Below are positions 24,178 through 31,165 of a stretch of DNA of 43,213 bases, piece by piece (the first letter of the stretch is position 1; each line of letters opens with the position of its first letter). Under the pieces are notes generated by a model. It saw nothing but the letters and a program-made list of their open reading frames with translations, searched no databases and was not told the DNA's origin. The stretch is taken from NCBI GenBank assembly GCA_018818755.1, contig JAHIRL010000148.1:1-43213 (forward strand), read 5' to 3'. This DNA comes from Patescibacteria group bacterium (GTDB taxonomy: Bacteria; Patescibacteriota; Gracilibacteria; UBA1369; LOWO2-01-FULL-3). The translations under genes were made by a program, and so were the position numbers.

Positions 24178-27100
24178 TTAAAGTGCGTTTTTTCTTTCCA
24201 TTCGGTAATAGAGAACCGGAATAACAACTAAAGTGAGTATTGTTGAAAATGCCAGGCCAAAAATTAGGGAAAAGCCTAATCCGGACCAAAATTCATTTGT
24301 AATTGCTAGCGGCAAAATACCTACAATCGTTGTTACGGAAGTCATTATAATCGGCTGTAAGCGGGCGTTGGATGCTTCTGCGATTGCTCGCGCAAATTCC
24401 ATTTTGCTGGCTCTGTTGGAATTAATACGATCAACTAAAACTATGGCATCATTTACAACTACTCCAGCCAGAGCAACTACTCCCAAAAATGCCGGGAAGG
24501 AGAGTTTGAGTCCTACCAGCATAAGTCCGGGGAATACACCGATTAGAGCTAATGGCAGTGTTGCCAGAATAACAAAAGCCTGACGGAATGAGTTGAACAT
24601 CAGGATTAAGGTAAATCCGATTAAAACAACAGCCACTATCATTGATTTAAACAAATCCTGAAAGGACTCGTTTATTTCTTCCATGTCTCCACCAAATTCG
24701 ATGTTGTAGCCTATTGGTAAATTTAAATTTTTAACTTTTTCTTCTATTTGATTGTTGATTGTAACCGCGTCGGCGTCTTTTTCGATATCACTTGTAACTT
24801 TTATTATTCTTTTTTCGTCTTCCCGCTGGATGCTGGAAAGGCTTTCTTCGAAGCTGTATTTGCCCAGTTCGCCAAGTGAAACCATATAGCCTTTAGGTGA
24901 AGCTATCTCGAAGTTTTCAATATCGTGAATTGAAAGATTAATCTTTTCGTTTTCTGTAGGAAGATTATATTTTGTATAGATGTCCAGTTCGTCATCCCCG
25001 AAAGTTATTGTGTCGGTTTTTACACCCTGAATTATGTTTCTTATTGTGCCGGCAACCTGCATTGAAGAAAGTCCGTGGTAGGCGAGGATTTCTTTGTCGA
25101 GGTTGAATACAAATTCGTTTACGCCTGATTTTAGGCTTTGTTGAGTGTTTGTTGTTCCGGGGATATCGTTAATCATTTTTTCGACTTCGTTGGCGATTTC
25201 TTTTAGTGAATCCAGGTCTTTTCCGGTAATTCTGGCTGTAATCGCGGCGTCGCTTGGAGGGCCTTCGCTGATTTGTTCAATTCGGATTTTTGCCTTTGTG
25301 TATGAGCTTAGTTCTTCTTCAAGTTCTTGGGCGATTTCGTAACTTTTCACATCCCGTTCTTCTTTATCTGTGAGGTTTATTGTGATGTTTGCTACATTGG
25401 AATCTGAGGTGGCACCTGCTGATCCGAAGTTGTCGTTTTCGGAAATCCCGCCGGAAGCGGTTGTTCCGATGTTTGTCAGGAAGTTTTCTACTTCCGGCAT
25501 TTTATATACATATTCCTCGATTTCTTCAGCGATTTTTTTTGTTTCTTCCAGGACGGTTCCTTTTGGAGTCTCAATTCTGACTATAAAATAGTTTTGATCG
25601 GTTTGGGCAAACATTTCCACTTTGAGCATCCCGCTAATGGGCAGCATCAGACTTAAGATAAATGCGATGATTGATGCGAAGATTATCATTAATCTGGTTT
25701 TTTTTGTTTCGATAATTCTTTGAATGAGGGGGGCAAATTTTGCGCCAATTTTCTTAAAAATCGGTTCCAGATAGCTACCGTGTTCTTTGTTGGGATCTCT
25801 TTTTACGAATCCAGTTGCCAGTGCAGGAGCGATTGTAAGGGAAATAAAGAGTGATCCGAGTAGGGCGGCGGAAATTGTTAAGGGAAGGGTTTTTAAAAAT
25901 TCTCCAAGGATTCCGCTAACTAGAAGCATGGGGAAAAAGGCGAAAACTGTTGTGAATGTCCCTGCGATCAGCGGCCATTTGTAGGTGTAAACGGAGAGAA
26001 TGGCTGCATCTGTGGGGGAGAGTCCTCTGCTTAGGTTTTCATAAATTCCTTCCATTATCACAATGGTTGTGTCTACCATCAACCCTAAAGCGATTACCAG
26101 AGAGAATAAGGAAAGACTGTTTATTGATAGTCCTTCAATGTCTAAAACTATAAAACTGAACAGGAAGATTATAGGAATTGAGAGTCCGGAAATTAGGCCG
26201 GCTTTGAAACCGAGAGCCAAAAATAGAATAACTATAATTATGATTGTTGTTTGGATTCCGTTTTGAGTTAGCACTCCAAGATCGGATTTTATCCAGACGG
26301 AATTGTCTGTGGTGACGGTTACTTTTGTGTTTTGAGGGATTGAACCTTCTGCCACGAGTTCATCTATTCTTGCTTTGGAATCTTCGGCAATGCCAATAAG
26401 ATCCGCTCCGGCTTTTTTGAAAACCTGTAAAGAAACGGATTGTAGTGATTTTTCACCATCGCTGGAAACTTTGCTGATTATGGTTTTTTCTGGATATACT
26501 TCTCTAATTTCGGCGATATCTTTTAGTAAAATGGTCGTGAATGAATCTTGGTCGGGGATTAGTTGCAGGGGAATATTTTGGATGTCTTTTAGTGATTGGT
26601 ATCGGTCATCCAGGCGTACCGAATAGTTTAATTTGTCGGAACTGATCAGTCCGATGGGAAGGTTGTTATTGCTGTATTTTATTTGATCGGAAATTGTATT
26701 GATGTTGAATCCGTATTTTTCGACTTTCTTCTGATCGAGGGTGATGTCGATTTGTTTTTCCTGGTCTCCTAAAATGGGCACTTTTGAAACTCCGGGAATT
26801 TTTTCCAGCTCGTCTTTTATTCTTTTGGCTTCCTGGCTCAGAATGTAGAGGGGTTTGTCTCCGCTTACGGAGAAAGTGATGATAGGAAAGCTGTTTGCTT
26901 CGGCTTTTGCGACCATTGGGTCTGTTGCGTCGTCCGGTAGGCTTCCTTTCACCATATCGACTTTGTCTTTTACTTCTTGAACTGCTTTGTCTATATCGGT
27001 GCCGGATTCAAATTCTATAAAAATTGAGGAAAAACCGAATCCTGAGGTTGAGGATAGGCTTTTTATATTATCTACATCGGCAATTTCTTTTTCTAGTGGT

Positions 27101-27333
27101 TCTGTGAGTAAGGATTCTGTGTCTGTGGGGCTGGCGCCGGGAAGGACTGCGGATACTCCGGCAAAAGGGATTTCGATTTCCGGTTGTAGTTCTCTTGGCA
27201 GGGTGCCCCAGGCAAGAGAACCAAAAAGAATGATGGTTAGAACCAAAAGCCAGGCTATTGGTCTTCTTTTTATTAAGAAGCTCCAAGCTGAATTTTTTGC
27301 TTCTTCAAGTTGTTCTTTTAGGTAATCAGTCAT
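24178..27333 (-). CDS. RND-family efflux transporter (AcrB-like permease)
   Basis: Large inner-membrane pump of 1051 residues with the duplicated RND layout: TM1, large loop, TM2-6, TM7, second large loop, TM8-12. TM1 (~residues 27-47) is followed by the conserved LPRELQPEIEIPFAGV; the first half ends with the TM4 motif GLMVDTTIVIMEGIYENL, the second with GVVVNDAIVLVDRIN and QPIIMTSVTTIVGILPLA. The paired Asp of AcrB TM4 is reduced to one (VDTTI), and the TM10 Lys is replaced, as in other RND subfamilies, so the proton path differs from AcrB. It starts 1 nt after the adaptor stop. The substrate is unknown. No outer-membrane factor is nearby. Confidence 0.93.
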   Translation of the reverse strand: MTDYLKEQLEEAKNSAWSFLIKRRPIAWLLVLTIILFGSLAWGTLPRELQPEIEIPFAGVSAVLPGASPTDTESLLTEPLEKEIADVDNIKSLSSTSGFGFSSIFIEFESGTDIDKAVQEVKDKVDMVKGSLPDDATDPMVAKAEANSFPIITFSVSGDKPLYILSQEAKRIKDELEKIPGVSKVPILGDQEKQIDITLDQKKVEKYGFNINTISDQIKYSNNNLPIGLISSDKLNYSVRLDDRYQSLKDIQNIPLQLIPDQDSFTTILLKDIAEIREVYPEKTIISKVSSDGEKSLQSVSLQVFKKAGADLIGIAEDSKARIDELVAEGSIPQNTKVTVTTDNSVWIKSDLGVLTQNGIQTTIIIIVILFLALGFKAGLISGLSIPIIFLFSFIVLDIEGLSINSLSLFSLVIALGLMVDTTIVIMEGIYENLSRGLSPTDAAILSVYTYKWPLIAGTFTTVFAFFPMLLVSGILGEFLKTLPLTISAALLGSLFISLTIAPALATGFVKRDPNKEHGSYLEPIFKKIGAKFAPLIQRIIETKKTRLMIIFASIIAFILSLMLPISGMLKVEMFAQTDQNYFIVRIETPKGTVLEETKKIAEEIEEYVYKMPEVENFLTNIGTTASGGISENDNFGSAGATSDSNVANITINLTDKEERDVKSYEIAQELEEELSSYTKAKIRIEQISEGPPSDAAITARITGKDLDSLKEIANEVEKMINDIPGTTNTQQSLKSGVNEFVFNLDKEILAYHGLSSMQVAGTIRNIIQGVKTDTITFGDDELDIYTKYNLPTENEKINLSIHDIENFEIASPKGYMVSLGELGKYSFEESLSSIQREDEKRIIKVTSDIEKDADAVTINNQIEEKVKNLNLPIGYNIEFGGDMEEINESFQDLFKSMIVAVVLIGFTLILMFNSFRQAFVILATLPLALIGVFPGLMLVGLKLSFPAFLGVVALAGVVVNDAIVLVDRINSNRASKMEFARAIAEASNARLQPIIMTSVTTIVGILPLAITNEFWSGLGFSLIFGLAFSTILTLVVIPVLYYRMERKNAL

Positions 27334-27334
27334 T

Positions 27335-28819
27335 TTAATCGTTTACGATTTTGATTTTGTCTCCTTCTTCAAGAAAAGCGGTGGAGGCTTTGATGATTTT
27401 TTCGTTTCCGTTGAGCCCACCTAAAATTTCAATGTAGTCTCCAAAAACTTTCCCGACTTCCACCGTTTTTATGGCGATGCTGTCATTTTCGACGAGGCGG
27501 ACATAGTTTTCTCCTTTTGCAGTGAATATACTATTTAGTGGAATGTATATCGCTGATTTTGTGTCGGGGTTGAAATTAATTTTGATAAATGATCCGGGGA
27601 TAATTTTTTCTGGTTCTTCAACGATTATTTCTAAATCGATCTTTTTCGTCTGACTGTTTGCACTGGGTAGGATTGCGCTTATTTCTCCTTCTACCGTTTT
27701 TCCATCGGCTTCAATAGTCACTGTGTCTCCAATTGCTACAAGTTCTTTTTCATCAAAGTTGATGCCGGTTTTTATTAAGAGTGAATCCTGGCTTTCGATT
27801 GTCATTAAAACTTGTCCGGGTGAAGCCATGTTTCCTTCTTCTGCTGAAATTTCGGTGATTATTCCGGCGATAGGAGCTTTAATATTTCGGTATTGTTGTT
27901 GAAGTTGTGTGGTTTTTGCGCTGGTCTCCGCCTGAAGTAACGCGCTTTCGGATTGAATTTTTTGTAAATCCGCGGAATTGGCTGCTTGATAATATTGTTT
28001 GCGAGCGATTTGATATTGGCTATATGCGTTGTTTATTGCGAAATCCAGTTGATTCAGTTGGGCATCAAAGTTTTCTTCAAGTAGGTCGATGGCGTTTTCG
28101 GCTTGCTCAACTCCGTTGTCTGCGGCGTTTTTTGCCATGCGAAGACTGCTAAGTTGTGATTCTGCCTGATCCAGAGAACTTTCTATTTGACTGTATCCCG
28201 CATCATTAGGGGATAGGCGATAAAGGTCGTTTTCCAGATCGTCAATTGTATCCTGAAGGTCGTTATAGTTATCTTTTGCTGTGCGATAGTTTTCCTCGGC
28301 GTTGTCTAGGGCTAAAAGTGCGTTGTCGTATTGGAGGTCAAAAGTGTTTTCTGCGTTTGTCTTTGTCTGGACTGCGTTTAGATAGGAGTTGTAAGCTGTA
28401 TATACTCCGTCTGAAGCTGTGGATAAGCTGTATTTTATCGAATCCTCTGTGATTGTTTTTGCCTGTTCACTTAGTGAAAGTCCTTCTTTTGCGCTTTGGT
28501 ACTGGATATTGGAGATATCTGTACTCAGTGATTCTCCCAGGCTAACTAAAGTTTGTCCTTTTTCAACTTTGTCTCCCCCTTTCACCTTAATATCGGTTAT
28601 ATTTCCGCTAACTTGAGGCATCACATAACTTGAGCTTTCAGAGTTTGCGATGGCTGTTTTGGTAAAGGTTAATTGCGCTTTTTCTCTGCTTAAATCAAAA
28701 ATTTCCACCTCTTTTGCGGTTTGTTGTACGGATGTTTCTCTGGCTACTTTTTCCTCTCCACATCCGCCAAGTGTAAATGCTAGGAGTAGGGTGGCTATTA
28801 GTAGGGTGTATTTTTTCAT
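27335..28819 (-). CDS. periplasmic adaptor (membrane fusion) lipoprotein of the RND pump
   Basis: HlyD/AcrA-type adaptor of 494 residues. The signal peptide ends in lipobox LGGC with Cys20, so it should be lipidated, which needs the Lgt encoded at 17280. The lipoyl half-motifs VMPQVSGNITDIKVKGGDKVEKGQTLVSL and APIAGIITEISAEEGNMASPGQVLMTI flank a long alpha-hairpin coiled coil (~residues 110-310). The beta-barrel and membrane-proximal domains follow, ending GLNGNEKIIKASTAFLEEGDKIKIV. It leads the operon with the RND permease 1 nt downstream. It is driven by a perfect-consensus promoter at 28843-28871, so it is probably strongly expressed. Confidence 0.93.
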   Translation of the reverse strand: MKKYTLLIATLLLAFTLGGCGEEKVARETSVQQTAKEVEIFDLSREKAQLTFTKTAIANSESSSYVMPQVSGNITDIKVKGGDKVEKGQTLVSLGESLSTDISNIQYQSAKEGLSLSEQAKTITEDSIKYSLSTASDGVYTAYNSYLNAVQTKTNAENTFDLQYDNALLALDNAEENYRTAKDNYNDLQDTIDDLENDLYRLSPNDAGYSQIESSLDQAESQLSSLRMAKNAADNGVEQAENAIDLLEENFDAQLNQLDFAINNAYSQYQIARKQYYQAANSADLQKIQSESALLQAETSAKTTQLQQQYRNIKAPIAGIITEISAEEGNMASPGQVLMTIESQDSLLIKTGINFDEKELVAIGDTVTIEADGKTVEGEISAILPSANSQTKKIDLEIIVEEPEKIIPGSFIKINFNPDTKSAIYIPLNSIFTAKGENYVRLVENDSIAIKTVEVGKVFGDYIEILGGLNGNEKIIKASTAFLEEGDKIKIVND

Positions 28820-28842
28820 TGGTTTTGTTTATATGAAGTTAA

Positions 28843-28871
28843 ATTATAATCAATTTTAGAGCCTGTGTCAA
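28843..28871 (-). promoter_or_regulatory. consensus sigma70 promoter of the RND operon
   Basis: On the minus strand TTGACA (28866-28871), 17 nt spacer and TATAAT (28843-28848) match the consensus exactly. The start of transcription near 28836 gives a leader of about 17 nt without a Shine-Dalgarno sequence. Confidence 0.85.
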
Positions 28872-28885
28872 TATTGATCTTGACA
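28866..28885. promoter_or_regulatory. candidate operator: inverted TGTCAA/TTGACA pair between divergent promoters
   Basis: TGTCAA (28866-28871) and TTGACA (28880-28885) form an inverted repeat with an 8-nt spacer, made of the -35 boxes of two divergent promoters. A protein bound here would block both the RND operon and the 196-residue gene. The symmetry may be just two facing -35 boxes; regulation is speculative. Confidence 0.3.
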
Positions 28886-28907
28886 ATAATGTTTTTTGTG
28901 GTAGTAT
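28880..28907 (+). promoter_or_regulatory. promoter for the 196-residue orphan gene
   Basis: TTGACA (28880-28885) and TAGTAT (28902-28907) are separated by 16 nt on the plus strand. Predicted start near 28914 and a leader of about 16 nt. The -10 is a 4/6 match. Confidence 0.5.
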
Positions 28908-28929
28908 TGCAGGCTTAATTATTTATGCT

Positions 28930-29520
28930 ATGAATATACAGGATAAAAATATGCTATTGCAAAGGTATGCTTTGGGGCGTGAAGCCGAGCTTATTGAAGC
29001 CTATATTTTGAATGGGCCGACAGCTTTGAAGGTGGCGGAAGGTTTTAGTCCGGAACAGTGGCAGGTTATCTTTGATTATTTGGTTTTTGAGCATAATCTT
29101 TTGTATAAAACTGTTTTGAATAGTGATGATTTTTTTATTGATGAGTATGTGAAAAGTGGAATGGCTCATGTGCGTGAGATTTTGGATGTTGTTGATAATA
29201 AATATAATTTAATTTGGGAGATTTGTAAGGATTATATAATGATTTCACAGGATGGCCTTTATGCTCATGTGTTTGAGCATAGAAATAGATATATGACGGC
29301 TTTTAAGGCTCGAGGTGGGGATTTTGTGAGGAAAGTTTTGGGTATTTGGGATTTGAAATATACCCAAAGTTGGGAAAGGGTGCTTGATATTCTTTTGAAT
29401 GCGGTTTGTGATGGTTTGTTCAGCGAAAGAACTTTTGATAATGGTTTGGAAACTTTCACCAGGATTTGGAGTGGAGTGCGTGAGCATCGGCCTATTTCCA
29501 AGTTTTTAAAGTCTATTTAG
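28930..29520 (+). CDS. 196-residue orphan protein, unknown function
   Basis: I do not recognise this protein. It is soluble, predicted mostly helical, with many aromatic residues (Trp, Tyr, Phe) and Ile/Leu-rich amphipathic helices. No signal peptide, membrane segment, helix-turn-helix or catalytic motif is evident. It is expressed divergently from the RND pump operon, with the two -35 boxes 8 nt apart, so a regulatory link is possible but not shown. The last 15 nt overlap the convergent phosphoribulokinase-like gene. The stop is TAG. The ORF is supported by its own promoter and a sensible non-repetitive composition. Confidence 0.7.
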   Translation: MNIQDKNMLLQRYALGREAELIEAYILNGPTALKVAEGFSPEQWQVIFDYLVFEHNLLYKTVLNSDDFFIDEYVKSGMAHVREILDVVDNKYNLIWEICKDYIMISQDGLYAHVFEHRNRYMTAFKARGGDFVRKVLGIWDLKYTQSWERVLDILLNAVCDGLFSERTFDNGLETFTRIWSGVREHRPISKFLKSI

Positions 29521-30351
29521 GACTTCCAGTGTGCAGATCAGTTGAATTATGCCTTTCATCCCGCTATGCCATGTTGGAGATTTTTTTAGTAATTCGCTTT
29601 TGGGTATGAGAATTGCGGCTAGTGCTTCAATTTGTTTTTTTGAGACTGTTCCGGTGAGGGTGAGAGCTTTTCCTTCGAGCATGGCTCTTAGGGTTTTGTT
29701 TTGGAGGGATTTTTTGATTATTTGCAGGCTGTATTTTGGTCTTTTTTTGAATATCAGGCTAAGGCCAAGTTCCATTTCTTTAGTGTTGTCTGTATCACCG
29801 ATTTCGAAATATTTTAACAAAAGGTCGGCATATTGTTCCTGGGCGTGGATGTATCCGAAGGAGTCTGGTTTTCTTTGGCTTAGTATTTTGAGAACAGATT
29901 TTTTGTTTTTGTATCCGCGTTTGCTCATATCGCGATGGACTTTCCATTTTTTACGGACATCTTCGTCCGGCGAGATAAAGAGTTTCAGGTCGAAAAGCCT
30001 GCGCATCAATTTGCGATGATAGGGATGCAAGCCGGTTATGATTATCAGTTTTTTGGGAGAGACTGCGGCTGGTGGGGTGAAAAGTCCGGTGGAATGGTCG
30101 TAAATCACTTTTTTTATGGTTTTACCTTCTTTGAGATCTTTTAGGTGATCTTCGGCCAGGCGCAGATTGTTGGCTTTGGGATTTAGGTGGGTTAGAGTTT
30201 GTTTGCGCATCTCGTACCTATTCCATTTGTGATAGGCGTCCATGCTGATTGTGAGGAGATTTTTTTCGTCGAAAACATCCAGAAGAAGTCTTCCGATTGT
30301 TCCTTTCCCGCTGCCGCTATCGCCTCCAAGTCCGATTATGAAAGGGTGCAT
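29506..30351 (-). CDS. phosphoribulokinase-like P-loop kinase
   Basis: Related to phosphoribulokinase/uridine kinases. P-loop GDSGSGKGT at residues 10-18. D38-A-Y-H41 followed by KWNR matches the PRK DAFHRFNR/DDYH region with the catalytic Asp. HLNPKANN (~55-62), YDHSTG, GLHPYH (107-112), WKVHRDMSKRGY (~136-147), RKPDSFGYI and QEQYADLL match the PRK family in order. Thr106 replaces the Glu that precedes GLHP in known PRKs (IEGLHP), a residue important for activity, so catalysis or substrate may differ. The C-terminal ~95 residues diverge. It is the last gene of a minus-strand operon behind a 76-residue protein and a receiver-domain protein. No RuBisCO gene lies in the window. A sugar-phosphate or nucleoside kinase role is possible. 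Confidence 0.8.
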   Translation of the reverse strand: MHPFIIGLGGDSGSGKGTIGRLLLDVFDEKNLLTISMDAYHKWNRYEMRKQTLTHLNPKANNLRLAEDHLKDLKEGKTIKKVIYDHSTGLFTPPAAVSPKKLIIITGLHPYHRKLMRRLFDLKLFISPDEDVRKKWKVHRDMSKRGYKNKKSVLKILSQRKPDSFGYIHAQEQYADLLLKYFEIGDTDNTKEMELGLSLIFKKRPKYSLQIIKKSLQNKTLRAMLEGKALTLTGTVSKKQIEALAAILIPKSELLKKSPTWHSGMKGIIQLICTLEVLNRL

Positions 30352-30376
30352 TATCGTTTGTTATGTTCAAACGATT

Positions 30377-30607
30377 TTATTGTAGCTGATTCATTACATC
30401 TTGTGAACGGGAGTTTGCGTCGTTGAGGATCTGAATGATGTCTACATGTCCTGTAGAAGATCTTTCTACAATGGCTTGTGTTGGAGAGTTTTTTAAATCC
30501 GGATTTGCTTCAAGTTCAACATCGCTGGGGATGTGGTAGAATTTGCCATCAAAAGGAACTCCGTTTCCTTCTGTTGTTTCTATTGCAGGGGTTTTAATTC
30601 TTTGCAT
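30377..30607 (-). CDS. small hypothetical protein (76 residues)
   Basis: No family recognised. Soluble, with a Pro/Gly-rich N-terminal half (GVPFDGKFYHIPSD) and a helical, Asn/Gln-rich C-terminal half. It starts 7 nt after the receiver-domain gene and ends 25 nt before the phosphoribulokinase-like gene, and its frame has no alternative. Reality is supported mainly by operon position and lack of any competing ORF. A small partner of the receiver protein is conceivable but not shown. Confidence 0.55.
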   Translation of the reverse strand: MQRIKTPAIETTEGNGVPFDGKFYHIPSDVELEANPDLKNSPTQAIVERSSTGHVDIIQILNDANSRSQDVMNQLQ

Positions 30608-30614
30608 GGTTTTT

Positions 30615-31031
30615 TTAAAAAATCCGTGCTTTTATTTTAACATCTTTGAACATAATGTCAACGACAGGTTGGGGATTTTCTTTAATTTTTTCTATAATTT
30701 GTTTCAGCCCGTCTAATCCGACTTCGTATATTCCTGCGCATTTTGCTCTTACATCATCTGCGACAGCGTTGATATTGGCGTTAAAGGTGATTACGGGTAT
30801 TTCATATTTGAATGCTATTCTCGCAACTTCGTTGCCATTAGCCTTAGGCATATTGATATCTGTGATTACCAGAGATATTTCGTTTGCGGTTTTTTCTATG
30901 ATTTCGATTGCTTTTTCTCCGTTTGATGCCTCGAGGAAATCAATGTCTTCCTTTATTGCTCTTTTTAAACGCATTACTGCCATTTTCCTCCATGAATTGT
31001 CGTCGTCCGCGTATAGTATTTTGGGGGGCAT
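30615..31031 (-). CDS. CheY-like receiver-domain protein, degenerate switch residues
   Basis: A single receiver domain of 138 residues, without an output domain. The acidic pocket (ADDDN, Asp9-11) and phospho-acceptor Asp58 in VITDINMPKANG are intact. The conserved Thr/Ser of the switch is Asn84 (VITFNA), and the conserved Lys in the KP motif is absent (IYEVGLDGL), so signalling may be atypical. It opens an operon with a 76-residue protein (7 nt) and a phosphoribulokinase-like enzyme. A -10-like box (TAACTT, 31039-31044 on the minus strand) lies 7 nt before ATG. No histidine kinase is present nearby. It could act as a partner-binding regulator of the enzyme downstream; this is inference. Confidence 0.85.
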   Translation of the reverse strand: MPPKILYADDDNSWRKMAVMRLKRAIKEDIDFLEASNGEKAIEIIEKTANEISLVITDINMPKANGNEVARIAFKYEIPVITFNANINAVADDVRAKCAGIYEVGLDGLKQIIEKIKENPQPVVDIMFKDVKIKARIF

Positions 31032-31109
31032 GTGTTTTAAGTTAAAGGTTGTTTAGTTTATAGTGTTTTTTTAGAAATGCAAAGATTAAAATGTATGAGC
31101 GTTTAGTGT

Positions 31110-31138
31110 TTGACAGGATGTTTGAAATGCTATTTAAT
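31110..31138 (+). promoter_or_regulatory. promoter of the radical SAM gene
   Basis: TTGACA (31110-31115), a 17-nt spacer and TTTAAT (31133-31138). Start near 31145 and a ~20-nt leader. A second, closer extended -10 (TGTTAATTT, 31152-31160) lies 5 nt before the ATG. Confidence 0.55.
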
Positions 31139-31165
31139 AACTCTCCGTATTTGTTAATTTAAGTG

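Noticed and set aside
31163..31165. GTG start of the radical SAM gene
   Set aside because: An ATG follows directly at 31166 and is the simpler choice; the difference is one residue.
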